From the NCBI GenBank assembly GCA_018432315.1, contig JAHDLB010000007.1, positions 1-64,000 on the forward strand: a stretch of DNA of 64,000 bases. Reading direction: 5' to 3'. This stretch comes from Anaerolineae bacterium (GTDB lineage Bacteria; Chloroflexota; Anaerolineae; Aggregatilineales; Aggregatilineaceae). The position numbers were made by a program, and so were the translations under genes. Position 1 is the stretch's first letter. Every line of letters begins with the position of its first letter. Below, piece by piece: positions 29,279 through 38,617 of this stretch. The notes under the pieces were generated by a model, which had not been told where the DNA came from, made no database searches, and saw only the letters and a list, made by a program, of their open reading frames with translations.

Positions 29279-30658
29279 CTAGGACTCTGACCAGAATTCG
29301 TCGAGTAGCGCCTGCGCTTCCTCCGCTGCACGGTCGAGCACCGTTTGCGCGTCCGCACCGTAGAACGCCTCTTCGACTGCCCGCGACAGAATGTCGTTGA
29401 TCTGCCCCTGGACGGGCGTGATGGACACGCTCACGTCGATCTCGAGGCTGTCGAGCACGACATCCCAATACGGATTCGCGTCGTAGTAGGCGGGGTCTTC
29501 ATTGCACGCCATGACGGGCGAAGGCCGCCCCTGCTCGAACAGGAAGTAGCAGCCGCCATCGACCGCCGTCGTCAGGAACTCGAGGAACGCGTAGGCCGCG
29601 TCCTTGGTTTCCTGGGGCTGATTCACCGGAATCGTGTAGCCCCAACTGAACGCGAGCCCCGATACCCCGGCGGACTTGGCGTTCGGATTGTCGGCATTGT
29701 ACGGGCGCAGCGCCACGCCCCACATCTCGGGATCGGCCCACATTTCGGGGTCGGTGTTCTCCAGGTGGCCGAACGCCGACACGTTGACGAACTCGATGGC
29801 AAGCAGTTCGTTGAACAGCGGGAAATCGGCGGTGGTCAGGTCCGGCGCACCGGCCATGAAGTCCCGGACGGCTTCGAGCCCATCGCTGTACTCATTGACG
29901 AAGTTCACCATCCATTCCAGTGTTTCGACGCCCTGCGGGCTGTTGAACAGCACGGTGCGGCCATCGTCGGAGTACAACTGGCCGTCATTGGTGTAGAGCC
30001 AGTAGACGAACGAGGAACTGAGATCGTTCACCAGCAAGATGTTCGCGCCCAGCTTGGCAATCCCGAACGCGTCCAGCTCGGTCATGGCGGCGGTCACTTC
30101 TTCAAGCTCCTGCCAGGTCTCAGGCGGATCGTCGGGGTCCAGCCCCGCCTGGCGGAACATCTCTTTGTTGTACAGGTACAGGCCGCTGATACCGCCAGCG
30201 GTCGGCAGCGGCATGGTGTACAGCTCGCCGTCGAAGACCTGGTTGCCGATCTCGCTCTCGTAGAAGATGCTCCAGGGGTCGATCCCGGATGCTTCGACGT
30301 AGCTTCCGATCGGCTCGATCAGCCCCTGATAGGCGAACTGGTAGGTTTCGGTGCGGCTGGTCATGATCAGGTTTGGCGGTTCGTTGCTGGCAACCGCCGT
30401 CGCCACCAACTGCTCGCGACCGTCCCACGACTGAACCGCGTTGACAACCGTGATGTTGGGGCAGATCTCGTTGAAGTTGGCGATGACCTGGTTCATCAAC
30501 GGCTCGCGCGTGGCGCCCCACCAGTTCATGAAGGTGATCGTGACTTCCTGACCTCCGGCGCAGTCCGGCCCTTGCGCTTGCGTGCGCGCGGGCGGGCTCA
30601 TCACCGGGCTCAGCATGACGATCAGCGCTAACCCAAGAAATACAAGTTTTTCTTTCAT
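29279..30658 (-). CDS. Sugar ABC transporter substrate-binding protein
   Basis: 459 aa extracytoplasmic solute-binding protein of family 1. N-terminal signal [20 protein letters not shown] then ARTQAQG; no lipobox cysteine at the cleavage site, so probably not a classical lipoprotein although a Cys occurs soon after (GPDCAGG). Family features: [38 protein letters not shown] and [14 protein letters not shown]. First transport gene of the operon, 74 bp behind the LacI gene. Substrate likely an oligosaccharide; the tryptophans near the N-terminus fit a sugar site but do not identify it. Confidence 0.9.
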   Translation of the reverse strand: MKEKLVFLGLALIVMLSPVMSPPARTQAQGPDCAGGQEVTITFMNWWGATREPLMNQVIANFNEICPNITVVNAVQSWDGREQLVATAVASNEPPNLIMTSRTETYQFAYQGLIEPIGSYVEASGIDPWSIFYESEIGNQVFDGELYTMPLPTAGGISGLYLYNKEMFRQAGLDPDDPPETWQELEEVTAAMTELDAFGIAKLGANILLVNDLSSSFVYWLYTNDGQLYSDDGRTVLFNSPQGVETLEWMVNFVNEYSDGLEAVRDFMAGAPDLTTADFPLFNELLAIEFVNVSAFGHLENTDPEMWADPEMWGVALRPYNADNPNAKSAGVSGLAFSWGYTIPVNQPQETKDAAYAFLEFLTTAVDGGCYFLFEQGRPSPVMACNEDPAYYDANPYWDVVLDSLEIDVSVSITPVQGQINDILSRAVEEAFYGADAQTVLDRAAEEAQALLDEFWSES

Positions 30659-30732
30659 GGCTCGATCCTCATATCGATCTCATTGCGTACAGATAATGAG
30701 CGTAACGTGTCGTGGTGCTCGGTTTCCTCCTT

Positions 30733-31779
30733 TCACCTACGCGGCGAAGCGTCCCGGCACATGCCGGTCGTCTCACCGATCACAAACGTGCCGGGCACGA
30801 GGATTTGTTGGGGCGGCTGTGCCGTGCCCTCGATAAAGCCAATGAGCATTTGCAGGGCGGTCTGGCCGATGAGTGGACGTTTGACCTGTACGTGAGTGGG
30901 GGTCAGCATGGCCGGAGGGACGGGAACCGCGTCGATCAGGCAGACGACCGATACGTCACCGGGCACCGCGATCGAAGCGCGGTACAGGACCGGCATCACG
31001 TGCTCGAATACGTCCGAGTTGGCGCACAGGAGCGCGGTCAAGTGCCGATCCCGGATCTGTCGAATGAGGGCCTCGGGCGGCAGGTCCAGGACGTCCGAGA
31101 GGACAACCAGGTCATCGCCGGCTGTCCCCAGGCCCTGCCTGGCGCCCGCGAGTTTGTCCTGCTCGGCTTCGCGATCGAGTGTGTCCGTCAAGAAACCAAA
31201 ACGCGCGTGGCCCAGCTCCAGCAGGTGGCGCACCGCTTCGGCAGTCGTCGCCGCATAATCGCTCACCACCCAGTTGATCTCGAAGCCGGACACCTCGCGC
31301 CGCCCGATGTAAACGAAGGGGTATTCTTCCTCGGTCAGGCGGCGCAGTTCGTCACGGTCCGGGCGCGCCCCCAGGATGATCGAACCGTCCGCGAGAAAGA
31401 GGGAGTTCATCGAGTTGCGATAGATCTTGTTCTCGTTCTGGGCCTGGACGTCGGTAAACAGCAGGACGTTGTACCCCTGGCGACCGGCCTCGGCCTGGAT
31501 ACCGCTCAGGTACGGGAAGAAGACGTTGCTTTGATCGTAGGGAAAGGTCGGCTCGTAGGTGAAGACGCCGATCAGGTTGTTTTGTCCTCGAACGAGCATC
31601 TGCGCGACGGGGTTCGGCGCGTAACCAAGCTGCGCCGCGGCCTGCAGCACACGCTCGATGGTCTCCTGGCTTATCGGGACGCGCTCGGAGGTTTTGCCAC
31701 TCAACACCATCGACACGGTGCCGCGGGAAACACCTGCGCGCTCGGCCACATCTCTCTGCGTAGGTCTCTTCGAGGGCAC
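30733..31779 (-). CDS. LacI family transcriptional regulator (importer operon 1)
   Basis: 348 aa. LacI-type headpiece RPTQRDVAERAGVSRGTVSMVLSG at 5-30, hinge helix (YAPNPVAQML), then a periplasmic-binding-protein-like ligand domain ending PLIGQTALQMLIGFIEG. Start set at GTG 31779, with AAGGA 9 bases before; a TTG at 31815 is open in frame but has no site. It lies at the head of the importer operon and likely represses it until its sugar is bound. A palindrome ACACGTGT at 31829-31836 within its own promoter region may be its operator. Confidence 0.88.
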   Translation of the reverse strand: MPSKRPTQRDVAERAGVSRGTVSMVLSGKTSERVPISQETIERVLQAAAQLGYAPNPVAQMLVRGQNNLIGVFTYEPTFPYDQSNVFFPYLSGIQAEAGRQGYNVLLFTDVQAQNENKIYRNSMNSLFLADGSIILGARPDRDELRRLTEEEYPFVYIGRREVSGFEINWVVSDYAATTAEAVRHLLELGHARFGFLTDTLDREAEQDKLAGARQGLGTAGDDLVVLSDVLDLPPEALIRQIRDRHLTALLCANSDVFEHVMPVLYRASIAVPGDVSVVCLIDAVPVPPAMLTPTHVQVKRPLIGQTALQMLIGFIEGTAQPPQQILVPGTFVIGETTGMCRDASPRR

Positions 31780-31828
31780 TGATCGACGTCCTTCCCATTT
31801 ATGCGCGTCACCCAACGCGTGATACCTA

Positions 31829-31870
31829 ACACGTGTAAATAGCTTATTACGATTTGGATTGGGTTGTCAA
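31829..31870 (-). promoter_or_regulatory. Candidate promoter and operator of the first LacI operon
   Basis: On the minus strand TTGACA (31870-31865) is followed by AT-rich DNA with possible -10 elements TAATAA (15-bp gap) or ATAAGC (17-bp gap), neither good. Just downstream lies the palindrome ACACGTGT (31829-31836), in a position where a LacI-type repressor could block initiation. Confidence 0.45.
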
Positions 31871-32028
31871 GACCATGAGTCCCACGCCACCCGGATCGCC
31901 ATCTGCTCCACGCCAGCCTTGCGAAATTGCTCCGCTTTTCACAAGAATCGCGCAGCTCCTTCATAATTTCGACACAATCTTGCTTTATCATGGGCCCAAT
32001 TCGATTCGCAGCAAAGGATGCGGAGCTC

Positions 32029-32627
32029 ATGCGCACGTCACTTTCACGCAAGACACGGCTGAACTGGCTGATCGACGCTGGGCTGTTCCTGGCGGCGCTC
32101 GCGGCAGTCGTGTCGGGCATCTATTTCCTGTGCTTTCCGGACGGCTACCAGGGCGGTCGCAACCCGTGGTATGACGCGCGGGTCGTGTTCTACCGCGCCA
32201 CCTGGAGCGACATCCACACCTGGGGCGGCGTGCTGATGATCGCGGCAGTGGTGATCCACCTGGCGATTCACGTGCAGTGGATCAAATCGATGACCAGGCG
32301 GCTGTTGACCAGGCACCGCCCCAACCCGATGTCCAGGGGGGCGAAGGTCAATCTTGGGGTGAATGCGGCTATCGCGATCACGTTTCTGCTGACGGCGATC
32401 AGCGGCATCTATTTCCTGTTCGCCCCAAGCGGCAACAGCCGCCCGACCGTCTTGTTCAGCCCAACAACCTGGGACCTGATCCACACCTGGGCGGGGGTCG
32501 CCATGATTGTCGCCGCGCTGGTCCATTTCGCTGTTCACTGGCGGTGGGTCACCAAAGTGACGGTCAAGTTCTTCGCGTCGTTGATCCCACAGCCGGAATC
32601 CGGTCGTCCGACGATAACCGCGCAGTG
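32029..32627 (+). CDS. DUF4405 membrane protein with duplicated histidine motifs
   Basis: 199 aa, four predicted helices, made of two halves. Each half has SGIYFL, then W-(S/D)-x-IHTW-(G/A)-GV-x-MI and an H-x-x-x-H pair: H63/H77/H81 and H152/H166/H170, with identical spacing. Such paired transmembrane histidines suggest b-type haem binding, as in cytochrome b561-like and DUF4405 proteins; haem binding is inference. Start at 32029 (GGAG close before ATG); an in-frame ATG at 31990 would add 13 residues. Followed after 32 bp by the membrane-anchored GRG-rich protein on the same strand, so the two are probably co-expressed; a role in electron transfer across the membrane is plausible. Confidence 0.8.
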
Positions 32628-32659
32628 ACAGTGCCACTGTCTATACGAGGAGTGAAACG

Positions 32660-33613
32660 ATGGTGAAGAAGATCGTGCTTGGAACCCTGTGCATCGGGTT
32701 TATCGGGGTCCTGATCTACGGCGCAATCCTGCGCACCAATGCCAAAACGTCATCCAGCAGCACCAACGGAGCGGGAGGCGGAGCCGGTCGCGGGCGGACC
32801 ATTACAGCCGGGGAAGCCGATGCCGCCTACGACCGCGAACAGGGTCAGGGGCGCGGGCAGGCTGCCCGCGCGACCGCCGAACTGCCCGCCGGCACGGCGG
32901 AACTGATACCGGCCCCTGACGCAGCGGTCGCCCGCGTGGCCGGATGGCAGGCTGTCGAGGGCGCGGTGATCAGCGTCGGCGTGGAGGAAATGATCGTCGA
33001 GCTGGCTGATGGGCGCGAGGTCCTGGTCGAGGGCCACCCGTGGGCGTATGCCCAATCGCAGGCATTCTCGCCCCAGGTAGGCCACCACCTGGCGATGACC
33101 ATCTTCGAAGAGGATGGCGAGCTCAAACCGGGCCAGATGAACGATCTCTCCAGTGGGCAGACCGTCACGCTGCGGTTGGAGGATGGCCAGCCATTATGGT
33201 CCACCGGGCCGCAAAACGTCCAGAACTCGGCGGGCGAAACCGGCCTGGGTCGGGGGCAAGGCGGTACCGGTCGGGGCCAGGGTGGCGCGGTGAGCGAACA
33301 GGCGGGCACGGGGATGTATACGGCGGCGGCCCGGCTGACGTTTGAGGGAATCGCCACCACCGCGAACGACGGCGAGCTGGTCATCGCAGCGAACACGGGC
33401 GAGTCGGTGGTGGTCGAAGGGCGCGCCTGGGCCCATGCCCTGGAGCACGGATTCATGGCACAGGCCCAGCACAGCGTGATCGTCATGGGGTTCGTCGAAG
33501 ATGGCGAGTTCAAAGCGATCTCGCTGCAGAACCAGACGACCGGCCAGGTGGTCGCAGTGCGCGACGCCGATGGCCGCCCGCTCTGGTCCGGCGGAACACG
33601 CGGGGGCGCCTAG
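32660..33613 (+). CDS. Membrane-anchored two-repeat protein with Gly/Arg/Gln-rich linkers
   Basis: 317 aa, not recognised as a named family. One N-terminal helix (IVLGTLCIGFIGVLIYGAIL) anchors it; the rest faces outward if the helix acts as a signal anchor. Two copies of a beta-rich domain follow, at about 95-185 and 230-315, sharing VEG(H/R)xWA-x-A, a FxEDGE(L/F)K strand, SGQTV/TGQVV and DGxPLWS. They are joined by linkers rich in G, R and Q (GGAGRGR, GQGRGQ, GRGQGGTGRGQGG). Start supported by ACGAGGAG before ATG. Gap of 32 bp behind DUF4405 suggests a two-gene unit; it may be the extracytoplasmic partner of that protein. Confidence 0.75.
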   Translation: MVKKIVLGTLCIGFIGVLIYGAILRTNAKTSSSSTNGAGGGAGRGRTITAGEADAAYDREQGQGRGQAARATAELPAGTAELIPAPDAAVARVAGWQAVEGAVISVGVEEMIVELADGREVLVEGHPWAYAQSQAFSPQVGHHLAMTIFEEDGELKPGQMNDLSSGQTVTLRLEDGQPLWSTGPQNVQNSAGETGLGRGQGGTGRGQGGAVSEQAGTGMYTAAARLTFEGIATTANDGELVIAANTGESVVVEGRAWAHALEHGFMAQAQHSVIVMGFVEDGEFKAISLQNQTTGQVVAVRDADGRPLWSGGTRGGA

Positions 33614-33622
33614 CGCGCCCCG

Positions 33623-34555
33623 TCACGCCGGCTGCTGGTAAGCCGCTTCCAGCTCGGCGATGTCGATCTTCTTCATCGTGAGCATGACGTCCATCACGCG
33701 CCCGGACTTCTCAGGATCGGGATCGCCCAGCAGCTCGCCCAGCCGTTTGGGGACGATCTGCCACGAGACGCCGTATTTGTCCTTCAGCCAGCCGCACTGC
33801 TCGGACTCGGGAACAGCAGACAGCGCTTCCCACAGCGCATCGACCTTCGCCTGCGTGTCACATTCGACATAGAGCGAAATGGCCTCGTTGAAGGTGAAAT
33901 CGTGCTGGTTGGCGCTGTCCATCGCGGCGAACGGCTGCCCCTCCAGGCGGAGCTCAGCATAGGCGATCGTCCCTTCTTTCTCCGGCTCCTGCCCGGCGCC
34001 ATAGCGCGCGATGCCGCCAACGGCTGCATCGTCGAACAGCCCCGCGTAGAAGTTGATGGCTTCCTCAGCGGCGCCCGCCTTGTCGCCGACGAACATCAGC
34101 GAGGGGAAGATTCGCTGCTCGACGGGGCCCTCGGCCAGGATGACCTGCCACGAGACGCCAAACTTGTCCTGAATCCACCCGTATTTAGGGCTGAACGGAT
34201 ACGCATCCAGGGGCATCAGCACCGTGCCCCCCTCCGACAGGCCGGACCAGACCGTATCGACTTCCTCTGCCGAGCGGCACTGCACGAAAAACGAGATCGC
34301 CGGTGTGAACTTGAAGACTGGCCCGCCGTCAAGCGCCATGAACCGGTAGCCGTCGAGTTCGAACTGGGCGGTCAGGACTTTGCCTTCCATGCCTTTCATA
34401 AAGTCTGCCGGGACCTCGTCCGGGTACCGCTTGATGCTAACGATCTTCGAGCTGCCTGGTTCCGTCTCGATTTTGGAGAAGAGCGAGACGTAGAAGTTCA
34501 TGGCTTCTTCAGTCTCTTTGTCGAACCATAGAGAGGGCATGATTTTTTGCGGCAT
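33623..34555 (-). CDS. Double-domain VOC (PhnB-like) protein
   Basis: 310 aa, cytoplasmic, built of two PhnB-type VOC modules. Module one (1-145) reads KIMPSLWFDKETEEAMNFYVSLF then YGWIQDKFGVSWQ; module two (about 148-290) reads RIFPSLMFVGDKAGAAEEAINFY then CGWLKDKYGVSWQ. The shared (Y/C)GW(I/L)xDKxGVSWQ is the family hallmark. Many single-module relatives are about 140-160 aa; here the two are fused, which would form the VOC pseudo-dimer in one chain. Function of PhnB proteins is mostly unknown. Start follows CAGGAGACACGACA. Converges with the GRG-rich gene, 9 bp between stops. Confidence 0.88.
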   Translation of the reverse strand: MPQKIMPSLWFDKETEEAMNFYVSLFSKIETEPGSSKIVSIKRYPDEVPADFMKGMEGKVLTAQFELDGYRFMALDGGPVFKFTPAISFFVQCRSAEEVDTVWSGLSEGGTVLMPLDAYPFSPKYGWIQDKFGVSWQVILAEGPVEQRIFPSLMFVGDKAGAAEEAINFYAGLFDDAAVGGIARYGAGQEPEKEGTIAYAELRLEGQPFAAMDSANQHDFTFNEAISLYVECDTQAKVDALWEALSAVPESEQCGWLKDKYGVSWQIVPKRLGELLGDPDPEKSGRVMDVMLTMKKIDIAELEAAYQQPA

Positions 34556-34722
34556 TGTCGTGTCTCCTGGGTATCAATGCGACTCGATGTGGTTGACGAT
34601 CTCTCAAGAGGTTAGCACGTATGTTCTAGCATGTCAATACCTGCGACAACGCCCGGCGCGGAACCACACCCTGAACGCGCTGCCGGCGCAATGATAGGCA
34701 TGTGCAGGTTATCGTGCGGTGT

Positions 34723-37116
34723 TTACCGGCTTTGCACCCCCTCGCCACCCGCCGCCGGGCCGGAATCGCCCGCCTTGAAACGACTCGTATCCCAAATGCT
34801 GACCAGTTCCGTGCCCCCCGCCGCCAGCAGCGACCCGTCCGCATTGAAAGCCAGCGCGCTGCTCGCCCAGTTGATGTCGATCAGATGCTCGCGCGCGGCT
34901 GTATCGATAATCGATATCCGGGTGTAAAGACTGCCGGTTGCCATCAATTCCGCCTGCTCGTGGTACGCATACCCATACATCGTAGCGCCACTGCCCAAGT
35001 ATTGGATATCTTCCCCGCCCCACCGGAAAATGCGGCCATCAGTCCACTGGAACAGCAGCGTGTGGTCTTCTTCAGGCAACCAGCGCCACATATCAAATGC
35101 GAGGTTCGGATCTGTCTCGCGATCGGCTTCGACGTCTATCACGGTCGCGTCCCGTTCGACGTCGACGATCGTGAGCTTCGCGTCCCCTATGCGGTCGCAG
35201 CGATACAGACCGTCCGGGGATGTCGCATATTGGGCCGTTGGAAGGGGCTGCACTTCATGTGTGGCAAGGTCCAATACCCATGCATCGTAACCACTGGCGA
35301 AGACAATCGTATCGTCGTCACGCCACGTCATCAGGCAAGCGAGGGGATGTACCTCGCACACGATATCCACTGCATAAGTTTCCACGACATCGGCTTCCCT
35401 GCCGGTGACGCGCCAGAGCGTGAGCGTTGCCTCGTTGCCGTTTCCACGCTGTAAGCCGTATGTCGCCAGGAGATCGCCATCCGGACTCCAGGCGACCCCC
35501 GTAATTCGCTTATCGTGTTTCAGCGTCAGCACCGGTTCGGCCACCACCGATTGCGCCTGCCCGCTCCCCAGATGGGGGACAGCCCGCTCGGGCACGAATC
35601 CGGCGCATGTAGCATAACTGAAACACATACCCAACTCACGGCGCAGCGTGCCATCCCGACTATAGAGCGTGATGGCCTCCGGTCCGCCACCGCCACCGGC
35701 GTAGAAAATGCGCTCTCCGACCATGTACCAATCGCCGGGGGGATGCCAGACGACGCCTACAGTCCACATCCCAGCCTGCGCCAGGCTGTGATGGACGAGG
35801 GGTAACGTCTCACCGGTTTCGATATCTACGAGCGGGCCGAGCACACCCGGCAGAGACGCGCCGATCTTCCCATCGGGCGAAAGCTGAAGCCGGGAATCCT
35901 GGTCCCCACCATCAAGTGCAGGAATCCATGTCAATTGCCGCAACGCCAGATCATAACGATAAATCCTTGAGCGGATTGGATCCCCTGTCCCACCCTGTAT
36001 CCAAAGGCTGTGATCACCGGCAAACCAATACCAGGCTATGACATTATCAACATCGACGGCATGAATTCTGCCCGTCTGAGCATCGAGGACGGACAATCCG
36101 TCTTCCCCATCACGTAGCGCCGCATAGCGCCCATCGTCTGACCAGATATTACTACCAGGCCGGAATTCACTCTGGTTTGTATTCACAAAAAGCTGGTCTG
36201 ACAATGGCGTTACGGTTCCGGCTCCCCAGTCCAGCAAATGATATTCCGAGCGGCTGACCCGTTTCTCGTCGTTGAACCAGCGAAGCCGTACGAGTGCGTA
36301 GGTAAGGTCAGTGTTCCAGTAGGCATCGCCAACAACGTCAGGGTCACCGGCCAGGATCACGACCTCGCGGCCAGTCGTCACGTCCTGCATGATCAGCCGG
36401 GGATCGTAATCATCTTGTGGGCGCCGCGTGATATACAGCGCCCGGCCTCGGTTGAACCCTCCCAGGTTATACTCTCGCGGCCCACCAAAAACCCGCGCTT
36501 CGACGGCTCCAGTACGGGACAACGTGATGAGCGTCCGCGCTTCCAGCGCGTAGATGATGGTGTAAGCGCGCTGTCCCTCAGCAAACCAGGCATCCCCCTG
36601 AGGAAACTCGAAATCCGCGATCGCGACACTCTTGAACGTGAACTGCGCCAATACCTCGTCGGCTGGTACGTCGATCAGCAGCAGCCTGATGCTCGAAAAA
36701 TCGAGCCTGTCGATCACGAACAACACATCCTCCACCGGGGACCAGCGTATCGACATTACGTCGTGAACGTCGTCGAGCACACGGCAGCACCGATCGCCGC
36801 CATCACTGCGGACGACCCAGGGCGTCAGCCGGACGTTGCCGGGTCCGTTCCAGCGCCCATTGAGCCATGCCACCCACTCGCCGGATGGTGACCAGTCGAA
36901 CGAGGTAAACACTGTATTCTCAGGCGGGACTCCGGCCAGAATTCGGCTGTCGCTGCCGTCCACGCGCTCGACCACCAGCGATTCCAGCGTATCGGCGTAG
37001 TAGTAGATGTAGGGCAGCGGGGACGCGGGCTGGCTGCCGGACGACTGCGGCGGCGTGAGGAGGAATGCGAGCAGGATAACGGCAAAAAGCGCGGTTGTGC
37101 GTCGCATATTGATCAT
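34723..37116 (-). CDS. Secreted WD40-type beta-propeller protein, paralogue of the 15.2-kb gene
   Basis: 797 aa. Start chosen at ATG 37116 (AGGAAAAGAG lies 6 bases upstream); ATG 37107 and upstream in-frame ATGs to 37206 are less likely. Signal peptide RRTTALFAVILLAFLLTPP then SSGSQPA. Mature part is a chain of beta-propeller blades with DWSPSGEWVAW, WSPVEDVLFV, SPDGKIGASL, WSPDGDLLATYG and FNADGSLLAAGG. It matches the propeller protein at 15152 near the N-terminus (YIYYYA, VVERVDGSDS). GC appears lower than the flanking genes, as in the paralogue. No lipobox or anchor is seen. Function unknown. Confidence 0.83.
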   Translation of the reverse strand: MINMRRTTALFAVILLAFLLTPPQSSGSQPASPLPYIYYYADTLESLVVERVDGSDSRILAGVPPENTVFTSFDWSPSGEWVAWLNGRWNGPGNVRLTPWVVRSDGGDRCCRVLDDVHDVMSIRWSPVEDVLFVIDRLDFSSIRLLLIDVPADEVLAQFTFKSVAIADFEFPQGDAWFAEGQRAYTIIYALEARTLITLSRTGAVEARVFGGPREYNLGGFNRGRALYITRRPQDDYDPRLIMQDVTTGREVVILAGDPDVVGDAYWNTDLTYALVRLRWFNDEKRVSRSEYHLLDWGAGTVTPLSDQLFVNTNQSEFRPGSNIWSDDGRYAALRDGEDGLSVLDAQTGRIHAVDVDNVIAWYWFAGDHSLWIQGGTGDPIRSRIYRYDLALRQLTWIPALDGGDQDSRLQLSPDGKIGASLPGVLGPLVDIETGETLPLVHHSLAQAGMWTVGVVWHPPGDWYMVGERIFYAGGGGGPEAITLYSRDGTLRRELGMCFSYATCAGFVPERAVPHLGSGQAQSVVAEPVLTLKHDKRITGVAWSPDGDLLATYGLQRGNGNEATLTLWRVTGREADVVETYAVDIVCEVHPLACLMTWRDDDTIVFASGYDAWVLDLATHEVQPLPTAQYATSPDGLYRCDRIGDAKLTIVDVERDATVIDVEADRETDPNLAFDMWRWLPEEDHTLLFQWTDGRIFRWGGEDIQYLGSGATMYGYAYHEQAELMATGSLYTRISIIDTAAREHLIDINWASSALAFNADGSLLAAGGTELVSIWDTSRFKAGDSGPAAGGEGVQSR

Positions 37117-37417
37117 CTCTTTTCCTAGACTCTCTTGACCTGCTTTGACGCGCTGCCATCCGTGTAGATGAAATGCGAATGGCAGACGACACACCATTCT
37201 CATCATACAGGCACTCTAAGCCGTATCCTGTACGCAAAGCATACGCCACACTGACCATCTTCGTAAGCCGCCAGCCTACCGTCCGCAAAGCTCCATCCAC
37301 AACCACACGCGTTCGATCGCATCGTTGCGCTCGATGCCCCCACCCGCGCCGTCTGGCAATCGCGCCGGAATCGGGGCAAACTAGGTCCAGCCGACACGCT
37401 TTTCAGGAGAACAGCTC
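37117..37417. other. Divergent intergenic region, no gene seen
   Basis: 301 bp between the start of the minus-strand propeller gene and the plus-strand serine hydrolase. It must hold both promoters, but no -35/-10 pair close to consensus stands out; TATGAT near 37200 on the minus strand is a possible -10. Confidence 0.35.
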
Positions 37418-38527
37418 GTGAGACGCCTTATTTTGGTTGTGCTGGTACTGGCCCTGAGCGCCATCCCTACGTATGCCCAAGAGGCAAACGATCAAGACAC
37501 CGCGCTCGATTTGCTGTGGAACCAGGTTCGCCTTCAGCCGGACGATTTCGGCGTCGCCTGCATGCCACTGGCAAACCGCGCCGGCGCCGCCTACTACAAC
37601 GCCGACACCCCGTTTCCGCTAGCCTCGGTGTCCAAGCTCATCACCTTCATCGAATACGCCCGGCGGGTGGACGCGGGAGTCATGTCACTGAGCGAAATGG
37701 TCCGCGTGGACGAACTCAACAACTACGATCTGCCGCGCTCCAACAGCGACGCCCACGAGCAGTTTTTGAGCCTGTACGACCCCGGCATAGAGGCTATCAC
37801 CCTGTGGGATGTCGCCGCCATCGGCATGATTCAATACAGCTCGAACGCTGCCGCGGATTACATACTGGATCGTCTCGGCCCGACGGACTGGGACGATCTT
37901 TTCCAGCTCCTGCAGGTGACCAACACAGGTTATCCCCACTCGATGGGTGCCGTGGCGCTGCTGATGGCGAATCACGAAACCGGGCGGACCACGCGCGCGG
38001 CAGCGGAGGCGTCGTCAATCGCGCAGGGGGAACAGCTTTTCGACCTGTACCTGGCAGACGCGGAATGGCACCGGGCGGAAGTCGCTTACCGCGCCGATCA
38101 GCGGCGCCTGTTTCCGGCGTGGGAAATCCAGGCCGCGATCCTCGATCACGCCACGGCGAAAGGGACGGCAGCCGATTTTCTCAACGTGCTGGCGGCGATC
38201 TACGACACCGGCGGCCCGCTGTCCGAACGGACTAAGATGTTGGTCCGCGAGGCGCTGCGGTGGCGGGACAACGATTACGTCGCAGCCATGTATGGCGAAT
38301 ACGGTTCCAAGCTGGGCTTCTACTCGGGCGGGGTTCTCGCCCTGGTCGCCTACGGAGTGCCTTACGACGGCACCCCGGTCATTTCGGTCGCCTTTCTACG
38401 CAACATCCCGCGCCAGGCGTATAACCGGATGCTGCACCGGGACAGCATCGGCGAGCTGGCCCACTGGCTGAACCTCAACGCGTGCGCTGGCCTGCCGGAC
38501 GTGGTGGCCGGCGGCTCGCCGGGCTGA
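37418..38527 (+). CDS. Secreted beta-lactamase-fold serine hydrolase
   Basis: 369 aa with signal peptide MRRLILVVLVLALSAIPTYAQ. Class A beta-lactamase-like layout: nucleophile motif S-V-S-K with S70 and K73, SxN motif at S141-S-N143 (IQYSSNAAADYIL) and a K-x-G triad candidate in GSKLGFYSGG. The family covers penicillin-binding enzymes, esterases and peptidases as well as lactamases; the usual E166 loop of true class A enzymes is not evident, so antibiotic resistance should not be assumed. Start is GTG 37418, 8 bases after AGGAG. Length exceeds a typical lactamase (about 290) by a 40-residue insertion and a long C-terminus. Confidence 0.82.
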   Translation: MRRLILVVLVLALSAIPTYAQEANDQDTALDLLWNQVRLQPDDFGVACMPLANRAGAAYYNADTPFPLASVSKLITFIEYARRVDAGVMSLSEMVRVDELNNYDLPRSNSDAHEQFLSLYDPGIEAITLWDVAAIGMIQYSSNAAADYILDRLGPTDWDDLFQLLQVTNTGYPHSMGAVALLMANHETGRTTRAAAEASSIAQGEQLFDLYLADAEWHRAEVAYRADQRRLFPAWEIQAAILDHATAKGTAADFLNVLAAIYDTGGPLSERTKMLVREALRWRDNDYVAAMYGEYGSKLGFYSGGVLALVAYGVPYDGTPVISVAFLRNIPRQAYNRMLHRDSIGELAHWLNLNACAGLPDVVAGGSPG

Positions 38528-38550
38528 CCATCGGGATCGCTGGCGGACCG

Positions 38551-38612
38551 TTGACATACCTCGGAATTCGATGTATTATGTTCGCAATAGCGATACATAG
38601 CTATCCGAGGTA
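38551..38612 (+). promoter_or_regulatory. Consensus promoter with nested dyads before the PadR gene
   Basis: TTGACA (38551-38556), 17-bp spacer, TATTAT (38574-38579). Three nested dyads overlap it: TACCTCGGA (38557-38565) with 38604-38612; ATGTAT (38571-38576) with ATACAT (38593-38598); ATAGC with GCTAT around 38587-38604. ATGT-N-ACAT is typical of PadR operators. Autorepression by the PadR protein is the likely use. Confidence 0.8.
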
Positions 38613-38617
38613 TGGGT

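Noticed and set aside
37418-38527. Interpretation as an antibiotic-resistance beta-lactamase
   Set aside because: SxxK, SxN and a KxG-like triad are present, but no clear E166 loop and a long non-standard insertion; the fold also covers peptidases and esterases.
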